From Candidatus Gottesmanbacteria bacterium (GTDB lineage Bacteria; Patescibacteriota; Microgenomatia; UBA10105; UBA927), in NCBI GenBank assembly GCA_016218185.1, contig JACREP010000008.1:1-9708 (forward strand): DNA of 9,708 nucleotides, given 5' to 3'. Below are positions 1-6,715 of this stretch, piece by piece. Numbering within the stretch: position 1 is the stretch's first letter; every line of letters starts with the position of its first letter. The translations under genes and the position numbers were made by a program. The notes below the pieces were generated by a model. The model worked only from the letters and a program-made list of their open reading frames with translations. It ran no database searches and was not told where the DNA came from.

Positions 1-746
1 AACACGTTCCAGTACAGCGACAGCCCCAAGGGAAACTGAAATGCAAAAATCCCAAACATGATCGGGGTCATCAATGCCATTTGTTTCTGCATGTCCGCCA
101 TATCGTCATGTTTTTTTTCTTTATTGATTGTTAACTGTTGATTGTTGATTGTTGGCGAAGCCGCCGGCATCATCAACTTCGTCTGCCAGTACTGCAACAA
201 TCCCGTGATGACGGGGATAGTCAGAAGCCACATCCCGTACTGCTGCCATTGGCTGGGCTTAACCGCCAAGTTCGCACCAAAGAAATCCAGACTCAGCGAC
301 GTCAACTTTAACGCGGGAAGGTATAAAATGGCGTTAATTTCTTCTACAATCTTGACCAAGTTCCCGTTGCCAAGGACCTGGTAAAACACATTATAGAGCG
401 CAATCAACACCGGCATTTGAATAAGGAGCGGGAGACACCCGGCTGCAGGATTGACACCATGTTGCTTATATAAATCAAGTTGCGCCTGTTGGAGTTTGGC
501 TTTGTCGTCTTTGTGCTTGGCAGACAGCGCATCCAGATGCGGCTTGAGTGCTGCCATTTTTTTGGCGCTTTTCAGTTGCGACTGCATAAGGGGATACAAC
601 AGGAGGCGGATGGCAACGGTCAATAGAATAATGGCCCACCCTAACGGACCCGGGAGGCGCAGCCACTCAAACAATTTATAAAAGACAACCAGCAGGTTGA
701 CGATGGGCCAGATCAATAATTGATTCCAAAGATTAGGAGACGTCAT
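1..746 (-). CDS. yidC: YidC/Oxa1-family membrane protein insertase, 3' end beyond window
   Basis: YidC inserts and folds inner-membrane proteins, alone or with SecYEG. The 248 residues visible start at ATG 744-746, 5 nt after the yidD stop, and run off the left edge. Translation shows a hydrophobic N-terminus (about 10-25), a core TM at about 34-53 carrying the motif TVAIRLLLYPL with Arg47, the likely conserved groove arginine of the family, a charged cytoplasmic hairpin (about 54-95), then CLPLLIQMPVLIALYNVFYQ (104-123), a third TM near 171-187 and a fourth from about 223. There is no large periplasmic domain between the first two TMs, so this is the short Oxa1/SpoIIIJ-like type rather than the E. 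coli type. The loop before the last visible TM (residues 198-208) is encoded by an AT-rich repeat. It is the last gene seen of the rpmH operon. No Shine-Dalgarno sequence precedes the start. Family call is firm; the C-terminus is unseen. Confidence 0.95.
   Translation of the reverse strand, partial: MTSPNLWNQLLIWPIVNLLVVFYKLFEWLRLPGPLGWAIILLTVAIRLLLYPLMQSQLKSAKKMAALKPHLDALSAKHKDDKAKLQQAQLDLYKQHGVNPAAGCLPLLIQMPVLIALYNVFYQVLGNGNLVKIVEEINAILYLPALKLTSLSLDFFGANLAVKPSQWQQYGMWLLTIPVITGLLQYWQTKLMMPAASPTINNQQLTINKEKKHDDMADMQKQMALMTPIMFGIFAFQFPLGLSLYWNV
124..155. repeat. AT-rich TTGATTGT-type tandem repeat inside yidC
   Basis: The plus strand holds near-repeats of TTGATTGTT / CTGTTGATTGTTGATTGTT. It lies in frame within yidC and encodes the polar stretch PTINNQQLTIN between two membrane segments. 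Its composition differs sharply from the flanking, more GC-rich gene. The repeat is seen directly; any mobile or regulatory origin is inference. Confidence 0.6.
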
Positions 747-751
747 AAAAA

Positions 752-988
752 TTATGGCACCGGGTCATATCCGCCCTTATTCCATGGGTGGCATCGGATA
801 ATCCGCCTAAGCCCCAACCACGATCCGTAGATTATACCATAGTGCTCGATTGCCTGATAGGAATACTCGCTGCAGGTCGGCCGGAAACGACACGCCTTAT
901 CCGTTAAAAATAAAAACTTAAGGATTCCCGTATCGAAAGAAAGGTATTTCTGATAAAACCTGATGGCGGCAAGGAACGCGCGTTTCAT
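752..988 (-). CDS. yidD: YidD, membrane protein insertion efficiency factor
   Basis: A 78-aa protein matching the YidD family (formerly DUF37), a small membrane-associated protein that aids YidC-dependent insertion. An amphipathic N-terminus ([17 protein letters not shown]) is followed by the family signature [19 protein letters not shown] (33-51) and the C-terminal block [20 protein letters not shown] (59-78). The three conserved cysteines are C33, C39 and C66. Length is normal for the family. The ATG overlaps the rnpA stop by 4 nt (ATGA), which suggests translational coupling. It lies between rnpA and yidC, the usual location. No frame damage is seen. Confidence 0.97.
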   Translation of the reverse strand: MKRAFLAAIRFYQKYLSFDTGILKFLFLTDKACRFRPTCSEYSYQAIEHYGIIYGSWLGLRRIIRCHPWNKGGYDPVP

Positions 989-1314
989 GTGTTTTGCAGT
1001 AAACTTCTCACCATATTCTCAACTTCGGACAATGTCGCGCCAATCAGTCCCCGGCGGCCAATTATTATCCCCTCCATCCCGTTAACGGTCTCTGGCAGCG
1101 CGCGCTGAATGGATTCCCGAAGCAGCCGTTTTATTCGATTTCGTACGGCTGCCCGCTTGTCTGTTGCGGCAGAGACAATACACGCAAATCTCGGAGGACC
1201 GCCGTGCGCGTTTGTTTTGTAAATTAATATTGCGTTGGGGCATGCACGGCGTTTGCCGTATCGCATCACTGCTTTAATATCAGGGGGTGGGAGCCGGTTT
1301 GTCTTTGGAAGCAT
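985..1314 (-). CDS. rnpA: Ribonuclease P protein component
   Basis: The protein subunit of RNase P, which helps the catalytic RNA remove 5' leaders from tRNA precursors. The 109-aa product begins [10 protein letters not shown] and carries the basic RNR signature [17 protein letters not shown] (51-67), the main RNA-contacting helix of the family; the C-terminal part [19 protein letters not shown] also fits. An in-frame ATG at 1359 would add 15 residues, but that stretch lies inside rpmH and is not family-like. The ATG at 1312-1314, 1 nt after the rpmH stop, is therefore the better start. The 3' end overlaps yidD by 4 nt. Length matches typical RnpA proteins of about 110-120 residues. The RNase P RNA gene is not in the window. 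Confidence 0.96.
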   Translation of the reverse strand: MLPKTNRLPPPDIKAVMRYGKRRACPNAILIYKTNAHGGPPRFACIVSAATDKRAAVRNRIKRLLRESIQRALPETVNGMEGIIIGRRGLIGATLSEVENMVRSLLQNT

Positions 1315-1315
1315 G

Positions 1316-1453
1316 TTACGCCGAAAGAAGCTTGCGCCCAACACGCCTCCTGCGGGCAAGGACGCTGCGTCCGCCGGCTGTTTTCATGCGGCTTCTAAAT
1401 CCGTGTTTCCGTGCTCTCTTAAGTTTTTTGGGTTGATAGACTCGCTTGGGCAT
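1316..1453 (-). CDS. rpmH: 50S ribosomal protein L34
   Basis: A 45-aa, very basic protein starting [19 protein letters not shown] and continuing with the L34 core [10 protein letters not shown] and the run [12 protein letters not shown]34 is a structural protein of the large ribosomal subunit that binds 23S rRNA. It is first in the rpmH-rnpA-yidD-yidC operon, divergent from dnaA, which is the standard arrangement at a bacterial origin. The stop TAA (1316-1318) leaves one base before the rnpA ATG. The predicted promoter is so close that the leader would be only about 4-5 nt, and no ribosome binding site is visible. Confidence 0.97.
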   Translation of the reverse strand: MPKRVYQPKKLKRARKHGFRSRMKTAGGRSVLARRRRVGRKLLSA

Positions 1454-1463
1454 CGTGGGGAAT

Positions 1464-1493
1464 AGTATACCTCTTATCTGTATGGTGTATCAA
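1464..1493 (-). promoter_or_regulatory. Predicted sigma70-type promoter of the rpmH operon
   Basis: On the minus strand TTGATA (plus 1488-1493) and TATACT (plus 1464-1469) are separated by 18 bp. The expected start point, about 6-7 nt past the -10 box, falls near 1457-1458, only 4-5 nt before the rpmH ATG. This is a pattern match only; no transcription data are available. Confidence 0.6.
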
Positions 1494-1517
1494 GCGGCAA
1501 CCGCAAAACGCGCAAAA

Positions 1518-1545
1518 TTGACGTCTTGACTTTTGTGGATAAGAT
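1518..1545 (+). promoter_or_regulatory. Possible dnaA promoter overlapped by a DnaA box
   Basis: TTGACG at 1518-1523 and TAAGAT at 1540-1545 are spaced by 16 bp. A second TTGACT lies at 1526-1531 but has no well-spaced -10 box. The perfect DnaA box at 1534-1542 covers the spacer and part of the -10 hexamer, so DnaA binding could repress its own gene, as known in other bacteria. Transcription would start near 1552, giving about 24 nt of leader to the ATG at 1576. Confidence 0.4.
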
Positions 1546-1572
1546 AACTAGGATGTGGACAACTTATCCTCA
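1534..1572. promoter_or_regulatory. DnaA-box cluster upstream of dnaA
   Basis: Three 9-mers resemble the consensus TTATCCACA: a perfect match on the minus strand at 1534-1542 (TGTGGATAA), a one-mismatch site on the minus strand at 1554-1562 (TTGTCCACA) and a one-mismatch site on the plus strand at 1564-1572 (TTATCCTCA). The first two are 20 bp apart, about two helical turns. Likely roles are dnaA autoregulation or one half of a bipartite origin. Confidence 0.7.
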
Positions 1573-1575
1573 CAT

Positions 1576-2949
1576 ATGGATCTGAAAAAACTTTGGAAGT
1601 CAGTATTGGCGGAAGTTGAACTTTCGGTGTCAAAGGCCACCTTTCAAACCCAATTTTCCCATACGATGCTCGTTTCTTTTGTAAATGGCGTGGCAACTGT
1701 CGGCGTCACAAACCCACTCATCCGAAGCATGATTGAAGGACGTTATTATTCGCTTATTAAAAGCATCCTTGACCAGCGCACCAAGCAAAATTCCAGCATT
1801 GTGTTTGTTATATCTCCCCAAAAAAGGGTAACTCCTGACGAAGCCGGGCCGCTGTTTTCCCAACAACAAAATGCCCCGGTCGTTGATCGGGCGCTCGTGG
1901 CGCGCGCGCTTCACATCCGGCCGGATGCGACGTTTGAAAACTTCGCTGTTTCAACAACAAATCAAATGGCGTACGCGGCGGCAACTGCCGTTGCTAAAAA
2001 CCCGGGCAGCGCCTACAATCCGTTGTTTTTCTACGGGGGCACGGGAGTAGGGAAAACCCATCTCATGCACGCGGTTGCAAACGAAATACTGTTGCGGCAG
2101 CCCGGCGCAAAAATCGTCTACTGTATGGGGGAGGAATTCTTAAATGAAATTGTTGAGGCGATCCAAACCAAAACCAGCCGGCAGTTTAAACAGAAGTACC
2201 GCAGCGCCCAGCTTCTTTTGGTCGACGATGTACAGTTTATCGCCGGCAAGACCACTGCCCAAGAAGAATTTTTCCATACGTTTAACGCGGTGCACCGGGA
2301 GGGCGGACAAATAATTTTAAATAGCGATCGGTCACCGGCAGAAATCGCCAAGCTCGAAGACCGGCTCCGCAGCCGCTTTGAGGGCGGCTTAACTGTCGAT
2401 ATCTCTCCGCCGGATTTTGAACTTCGCGCCGCAATCATCAACATTAAATCCAAAGCCATAGGACTGTCGGTGCCGCCTGACGCGGCCCAGCTTATTGCCG
2501 CAAACATCACAGACACGCGGGCAATCGAGGGGTTTCTCAAGCGCCTCTCTTCTGAGACGTCCACCCGCAAAACGCCAATCACCCAGGAGATGGTCGCGTC
2601 GCTTTTGAGTTTAAAAAAACAGGCAGGAAACGGAGAAGCGGGCGGCCAAAAACCCGCCCGCCGCGTTTCTCTCCAGGAAATGCTTGAGGTGGTTGCTTCT
2701 GTGTTTAACACAAAACCGACAGCGCTTAAGGGCCCGAAGCGCGACCGTCCCATCGCCAGGCCGCGGCAGGTGTTTATGTATCTGTGCCGCGTGGAGCTTG
2801 GGCTTACGCTTGACGACATCGGCGGCGCCCTCGGCGGCCGTGACCACACCACGATCATGCACGGCGTGGAAACCATTACCCGGGAGTTGTCCACAAACAT
2901 GCTCCTTCGGGACGCTGTTGGGGGGATAAAAAAGAGGCTTTGGGCATAG
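1576..2949 (+). CDS. dnaA: Chromosomal replication initiator protein DnaA
   Basis: DnaA is the AAA+ ATPase that binds DnaA boxes and opens the origin. From ATG 1576 the product has 457 residues. Domain I is about 1-80 (MDLKKLWKSVLAEVELSVS), followed by a short linker. Domain III has Walker A GGTGVGKT (154-161), Walker B LLLVDDVQF (213-221), NSDRSP (249-254, sensor I region) and EDRLRSRFEGG (from 261, arginine-finger box). Domain IV has the DNA-binding signature GGRDHTTIMHG (420-430). A GTG at 1555 in the same frame would add MDNLSSH; I prefer the ATG because MDLKKLW fits the usual N-terminus and the upstream codons overlap DnaA boxes. Neither start has a clear Shine-Dalgarno sequence. Domains are complete. 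It is divergent from rpmH and followed by dnaN under a separate promoter. Confidence 0.97.
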   Translation: MDLKKLWKSVLAEVELSVSKATFQTQFSHTMLVSFVNGVATVGVTNPLIRSMIEGRYYSLIKSILDQRTKQNSSIVFVISPQKRVTPDEAGPLFSQQQNAPVVDRALVARALHIRPDATFENFAVSTTNQMAYAAATAVAKNPGSAYNPLFFYGGTGVGKTHLMHAVANEILLRQPGAKIVYCMGEEFLNEIVEAIQTKTSRQFKQKYRSAQLLLVDDVQFIAGKTTAQEEFFHTFNAVHREGGQIILNSDRSPAEIAKLEDRLRSRFEGGLTVDISPPDFELRAAIINIKSKAIGLSVPPDAAQLIAANITDTRAIEGFLKRLSSETSTRKTPITQEMVASLLSLKKQAGNGEAGGQKPARRVSLQEMLEVVASVFNTKPTALKGPKRDRPIARPRQVFMYLCRVELGLTLDDIGGALGGRDHTTIMHGVETITRELSTNMLLRDAVGGIKKRLWA

Positions 2950-3023
2950 CGCCGTCTGGTTTGTCCACTTATCCACAGAGCAGAAAAATTTATCCACTTA
3001 GTTATCCCCAAATATTTTTGTGG
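2887..3023 (+). other. oriC: Predicted origin of replication (oriC) between dnaA and dnaN
   Basis: DnaA-box-like 9-mers all lie on the plus strand: TTGTCCACA at 2887-2895 (inside the 3' end of dnaA), TTGTCCACT at 2961-2969, perfect TTATCCACA at 2969-2977, TTATCCACT at 2990-2998 and TTATCCCCA at 3002-3010. The 2969 and 2990 sites are 21 bp apart, two helical turns. A short AT-rich stretch (about 2982-3019) overlaps and follows the boxes and could be the unwinding element. The dnaA-dnaN gap is a usual oriC location. No strand-skew calculation was done, so the exact origin is an inference. Confidence 0.7.
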
Positions 3024-3047
3024 TTTTCCCGGGGGAAAACCCTTTTT
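3022..3047 (+). terminator. Rho-independent-like terminator after dnaA
   Basis: The perfect palindrome GGTTTTCCCGGGGGAAAACC at 3022-3041 folds as a stem of about 8 bp with a 4-nt loop and is followed by C and five Ts (3043-3047). It lies about 70 bp after the dnaA stop and before the dnaN promoter, so it would separate the two transcripts. The hairpin is flanked by direct repeats TTTTTGTGG at 3015-3023 and 3043-3051. The T tract is short, and an origin-structural role is an alternative. Confidence 0.55.
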
Positions 3048-3067
3048 GTGGTGTTTGTTTCCCTCCA

Positions 3068-3096
3068 TTGACAGCCAGCAGCAAAAGACATACACT
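3068..3096 (+). promoter_or_regulatory. Predicted sigma70-type promoter of dnaN
   Basis: TTGACA (3068-3073), a 17-bp spacer and TACACT (3091-3096) form a near-consensus promoter. Transcription would start near 3103, leaving a leader of about 46 nt before dnaN. A weak DnaA-box-like TTTTCCACG overlaps its downstream edge at 3096-3104. Confidence 0.65.
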
Positions 3097-3148
3097 TTTC
3101 CACGCCCGCTTCTTACTACAACTGCTATTAAAAGAACATAAATAAGCA

Positions 3149-4264
3149 ATGAACGCCTCTGTACTTCAGGAAAAGCTTTTAACCGCCCTTGTGGGAACCG
3201 GCAGAATTGTTGTCCCCCGGCCCCAGATGCCCGTCATGCAGTATGTGCTTTTAGAGGCAACAAGCGAAGGGCTGTGGTGCACAACAATAAGTCCCGAAGT
3301 TACCGAACGGCGGTTTATTGCAGCAAAGGTTGAAAAAGAAGGCGCTATTTGTGTTTCTTCCCGGCTTTTTACGGAGCTGGTTCTGTCTTTCCCCCCAGGG
3401 CCCATGCGGCTAGCTGCCCACGAGGGGGCCCTGGAAATTCAAAGCGCGGGATTTAGGGCAACATTGCCCAGCGCCCCTGCTTCCGAATTTCCCCCGGCGC
3501 CAAAGAAAGACAAAAAAGCAGCCACCTCGTTCCCCAAGGACGAGTTTTTAGCAGCGCTCTCCCGCGTGCTGTTTGCCGCGGCCACGGACGACGGAAGGCC
3601 GATATTAACAGGCGTCAGCATCCGGCAGGCCGGCGGCCACCTGGTGTTTGCGGCAACCGACGGATACAGGCTTTCCGTCAAGCGCCTCAAGATAAACCTA
3701 AAAACCGGCGTGTCCTATATTATTCCCAGCCGGGCTCTGGCAGAGGTGGTGAAAGCAGGGGAGGGGGAAAAGGAAGAAGAAACAATAGGTTTTACTCCGG
3801 CAGAATCCGGACAACTGGCATTTACCATAGGAGACACAGAGGTGTTTACGCGGCCCATTGACGGCGAATATCCGAACGTCGAAAAAATTATCCCCACGAC
3901 CCACACAACACGGCTTCTCTTGGGCCGCGAGGTGCTTCTCCGGGCCGTGAAGTCCGCGGCAATTGTGGCCCGCGACAACGCCAACATTGTGCGGTTTCAT
4001 ATAGAGGGGCAGACCGTCACGGTTTCTGCCAACACGCCGCAGGTGGGGGAGAATCAGGTGGAGGTGGAGGCCAAGGTAGACGGCGAGGGAGGGGACATAG
4101 CATTCAACAGCCGGTTTTTACTGGAGTTTTTGACAAACTTTACCGAGGATGAACTTTTATTTGAAATGACCGGGTCGCTCAATCCCGGGGCGTTTAAGCC
4201 GGTCCGCCAGACGGCGGATGACTCATATCTTCATGTCATCATGCCCGTTCGCGTCCAAAGCTGA
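3149..4264 (+). CDS. dnaN: DNA polymerase III subunit beta (sliding clamp)
   Basis: The beta clamp is a ring-shaped dimer that tethers the replicative polymerase to DNA. The 371-aa product has the usual three-domain length: about 1-120, 127-245 and 250-371. Recognisable family blocks are DDGRPILTGV (147-156), ATDGYRLS (169-176), IDGEYPNVEKIIP (237-249) and the C-terminal LHVIMPVRV (361-369), which borders the partner-binding pocket in known clamps. A Lys/Pro/Ala-rich linker lies at 108-126 and a Glu/Lys-rich loop at 203-211. The ATG at 3149 is the first good start; the upstream AAGAACATAAATAAGCA has no Shine-Dalgarno sequence. It has its own predicted promoter and ends 4 bp from the convergent gene on the other strand. 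Confidence 0.97.
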   Translation: MNASVLQEKLLTALVGTGRIVVPRPQMPVMQYVLLEATSEGLWCTTISPEVTERRFIAAKVEKEGAICVSSRLFTELVLSFPPGPMRLAAHEGALEIQSAGFRATLPSAPASEFPPAPKKDKKAATSFPKDEFLAALSRVLFAAATDDGRPILTGVSIRQAGGHLVFAATDGYRLSVKRLKINLKTGVSYIIPSRALAEVVKAGEGEKEEETIGFTPAESGQLAFTIGDTEVFTRPIDGEYPNVEKIIPTTHTTRLLLGREVLLRAVKSAAIVARDNANIVRFHIEGQTVTVSANTPQVGENQVEVEAKVDGEGGDIAFNSRFLLEFLTNFTEDELLFEMTGSLNPGAFKPVRQTADDSYLHVIMPVRVQS

Positions 4265-4279
4265 ACGCTTAGGGCGAAC
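4247..4279. terminator. Imperfect hairpin spanning two convergent stop codons
   Basis: GTTCGC (4247-4252) pairs with GCGAAC (4274-4279). Inside it CC (4255-4256) can pair with GG (4272-4273), and AAGC (4258-4261) with GCTT (4267-4270), around a 5-nt loop. The structure covers the dnaN stop (4262-4264) and the opposing stop (4269-4271). No U-tract follows on either strand, so it is at best a weak bidirectional barrier or a 3'-end stabiliser. Confidence 0.3.
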
Positions 4280-4658
4280 AAAAACCGAGCCGATAGGTTT
4301 GTTTTGATTCTTCCGGATTGACAAAAACAGGAGTAGAAACCGTTACCCTTAATCGGCACGCCTGCTCCGGGGCGACCCCCAGCTTTTGCAAAAAAGCCTG
4401 CTCCGCCTCTTTTCTTGCCGGTTCAAACGGGGAGCCGTAGACGACAATCGCGTATTCATCAAGCGAAGGAACGTACATGATGTCATAGGTTTGTTTTTTC
4501 ATGTCAACCCGGCGCACGGCCGAAGTTGGCGCGGGAGGCCCTGTGGGCCCGGGAGGAGAAACAACCGGAGCCGGTTCCGGAACGCGCCGAATACCCAACC
4601 AAAATCCAACACCGACAACGGTGAAAGCAAGAAGAGCGAATAAAAACCTTTTCCTCAT
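4269..4658 (-). CDS. Small signal-anchored envelope protein of unknown function
   Basis: I do not recognise a named family. The 129-aa product starts at ATG 4656-4658, 8 bp after the upstream transglycosylase gene. Residues 1-4 are basic (MRKR), followed by one hydrophobic segment (about 5-22), a Pro-rich linker (27-46, several PP and PAP units) and a compact C-terminal domain (about 55-129) with YDIMYVPSLDEYAIVVYGSP, SPFEPARKEAEQAFLQKLGV and two cysteines (C101, C127) that could form a disulfide. The architecture suggests an inner-membrane anchor with the small domain outside the cytoplasm. A longer in-frame start at 4772 would overlap the neighbour by about 100 bp and add non-anchor sequence, so I reject it. 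As the last gene after the VirB4-like ATPase and the transglycosylase it may be an accessory part of the same envelope machine; this is inference from position only. Confidence 0.75.
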   Translation of the reverse strand: MRKRFLFALLAFTVVGVGFWLGIRRVPEPAPVVSPPGPTGPPAPTSAVRRVDMKKQTYDIMYVPSLDEYAIVVYGSPFEPARKEAEQAFLQKLGVAPEQACRLRVTVSTPVFVNPEESKQTYRLGFCSP

Positions 4659-4666
4659 ACCATTGT

Positions 4667-6712
4667 TTATTGTACCAAACCACAGGCGCGGGCCGTGGAC
4701 CACGGCTGCCAGCCGCGACGGCTGTACAAATAGATCGCATAGGCCATATTGTTCACCGGATCCTGAAACCACCCGCGGCAGGCAGCAAGGAGTACTTCGT
4801 CAGCCACCACACAGGCGGAGCCGCCTTCTCCTTTGTCGGAAAAGGCGTCATAACAATTTTTACCGCCCCGTCCCGCCCTCTTTAGTTTTTCTTTAAGGGA
4901 CGCGCCCTCCGGACGACTTTGGAACGCAAGTTCTCCCTGGGTTAACATGTTTATTTGAAACAAGCCAATGCTATAGTCTGCGGTTGAGGGCCTGCTCGCA
5001 TTTACATACTGTCGAAGGCCCGGAGGAAGACAACTGTCGTTGACAACCATTGCAGCGCCCGGACCCATGTAGCCGCTTTCCTTATTACACACCATGGCGG
5101 CGTTTTGCGCCTGCGCTCCGAAAACCCTTCCGATGTTGCTTATGGAATTATCAACAGCGCACCACCCAGACGTTGGTACCTCGCAGGTTCCGGGGGATGA
5201 CGGGAACGCGCCGGCACCAGCGCCTGCAGAATTTATCGCCAGCGGTGTTTTGGTGGCCAGGTCGTACATAAACTGCGGGTTGAAAAACCACGGGAAGACA
5301 AACAGGAGGACGATAGCCAAAACAGCGCCTCCGGAAAGAAGGAGCGGCAGGTCGGTTTTCCAGTCGGTTTTTGTTCCCGCAAAGAGCCGGGCAAAAAATT
5401 CGCCGTTGAAGAAACTGAAAACCCCCTTAAATATGCCACTGATAAAGCCTAACGCTTTGTCAAACACGACTGACCCTACGATTGCGCCGACCGGCCCCCC
5501 GGCAGATCCGAAGAGCCCGCCAAGAGCTTTGCCCAAGGCAGAGCCCGCGAGTTTTTCTCCAACCGCGCCCGCGCCCCGCCTGAGCGCATAGGAAAGCCCC
5601 AAGGTGCCGGCTTCGTTCAACACCAACCCAAAGAGGTTCGGTGCTTTTTGGCTAAGTCCGGCGTAGTGGGCAGCAAGAAGCGACACGCCCTCCCATCGCT
5701 CAACAGCAAAAACCAGGCGGCCGCGTTTTCCCGCTTCATAGACGATTTCAATATTGCGATCGGGAGAGCCAAAAACCGTGGTAAATACATCGGCCACAGC
5801 GTTTCGAATCTTGGCTACGCCGGAGAGCGCGGATTGCTGACCCTGTTGGTATTGCCTTGCCCGGTTAAGGTAGCTGGCAAACACCGGCGAGTCGGTAATG
5901 GCTATCCCTGCGGACTCAAGTTTTTTGGTTACGCGGTCAAACGATTTGGCAATCTGGTCTTCAATTATTTCCACGCGCCAATTTTTCGGCATCATCCGGA
6001 AGACAAAGTCTCCGACCGGCGCAATGATTTGGCGCATACCTCGGGCATTTGCCTGGAAAAATGTGCGCAGCCCGGCGCCCGTTGGGTCATTAACGCGTCC
6101 TGCCAGAACCTCAAGCGTGAGGCTGTGCGCCATGGCCGCGTCTGCTGCCTTTTGGGGCGCAAGGGCCGGCTGTTGGGTGATGAGTTCACCGGCGATGGCA
6201 AGAGCAAGCTCCGGCTTTTGCCGGGGATTGGCAATAAGCCGGGCAACAGTCGCATCCAACGCGGGCTCAAGCGCCCGGACGAGGCCATCGCGCCCACCAG
6301 CGTCAACATGCAGCTTGCTCTGTTCGATAAACTTGTCAACGAGCCGGGACGCAAATGTTTCGCGAAGCCCCTGCAGCCGACTCTCTCTGTCTGGTGCAAG
6401 CACCTTCTTTAGGTCTTCGCTTCGCCGGATGACTTCGCGAAGAGGCAATGCCTCATCCGGTGCCTGGTGACGGATTTGCTCAGGGGTTTGTTTAGGGTCA
6501 AGGAATGGGTCTACGACCTGGTCAAGAAGCATGGTGCGGGCCTCTTCCGGGTGAGAAACAAGTGGAAGGCTTGATAATAACGGTTCGATGCGGCGGTAGA
6601 AGTCCGGATAGCGCTGGCAACCGACGAGAAACTCCTCGATATCCAGAAGATTATCCTCAAACAACCGGAGGAACTCTTCCAGCGGCAGGTGCTCTGTTTG
6701 GTCGAGTGCCAT
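4667..6712 (-). CDS. Membrane protein with C-terminal lytic transglycosylase-like domain
   Basis: A 681-aa protein starting 3 bp after the VirB4-like gene. Residues 1-380 are mostly helical and charged with no signal peptide, hence probably cytoplasmic; I do not recognise this part. Residues 380-435 are rich in Gly/Ala (GSALGKALGGLFGSAGG) with amphipathic segments. A strong TM lies at about 455-477. The extracytoplasmic C-terminus (about 520-680) resembles SLT/lysozyme-like folds: candidate catalytic Glu545 in CNKESGY, then YSIGLFQINM (580-589) and the closing block NNMAYAIYLYSRRGWQPWS (654-672). Eight cysteines (510, 518, 542, 561, 620, 634, 645, 677) all lie after the TM, an even number that fits disulfides. 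The likely role is local peptidoglycan cutting so a type IV secretion or conjugation-like channel can pass, as VirB1 does. Here the enzyme is fused to a large inner-membrane scaffold, perhaps in the place of VirB6; that part is speculative. Confidence 0.8.
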   Translation of the reverse strand: MALDQTEHLPLEEFLRLFEDNLLDIEEFLVGCQRYPDFYRRIEPLLSSLPLVSHPEEARTMLLDQVVDPFLDPKQTPEQIRHQAPDEALPLREVIRRSEDLKKVLAPDRESRLQGLRETFASRLVDKFIEQSKLHVDAGGRDGLVRALEPALDATVARLIANPRQKPELALAIAGELITQQPALAPQKAADAAMAHSLTLEVLAGRVNDPTGAGLRTFFQANARGMRQIIAPVGDFVFRMMPKNWRVEIIEDQIAKSFDRVTKKLESAGIAITDSPVFASYLNRARQYQQGQQSALSGVAKIRNAVADVFTTVFGSPDRNIEIVYEAGKRGRLVFAVERWEGVSLLAAHYAGLSQKAPNLFGLVLNEAGTLGLSYALRRGAGAVGEKLAGSALGKALGGLFGSAGGPVGAIVGSVVFDKALGFISGIFKGVFSFFNGEFFARLFAGTKTDWKTDLPLLLSGGAVLAIVLLFVFPWFFNPQFMYDLATKTPLAINSAGAGAGAFPSSPGTCEVPTSGWCAVDNSISNIGRVFGAQAQNAAMVCNKESGYMGPGAAMVVNDSCLPPGLRQYVNASRPSTADYSIGLFQINMLTQGELAFQSRPEGASLKEKLKRAGRGGKNCYDAFSDKGEGGSACVVADEVLLAACRGWFQDPVNNMAYAIYLYSRRGWQPWSTARACGLVQ

Positions 6713-6715
6713 AGG

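Noticed and set aside
1315..1359. Longer rnpA start at 1359
   Set aside because: It would overlap the 3' end of rpmH by 44 bp and adds residues unlike RnpA; the ATG at 1314 gives the usual N-terminus.
2118..3149. Long open frame (343 codons) on the minus strand opposite dnaA
   Set aside because: Its translation is Ser/Arg-rich with no domain, and it is wholly antisense to a confirmed dnaA and the origin boxes.
4659..4772. Longer start at 4772 for the small anchored protein
   Set aside because: It overlaps the transglycosylase gene by about 100 bp and would bury the signal anchor 38 residues inside the protein.
5648..6412. Plus-strand open frame of 254 codons opposite the transglycosylase gene
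   Set aside because: A shadow frame in a moderately GC-rich gene; the minus-strand frame is longer, has a coherent domain order and fits the operon spacing.
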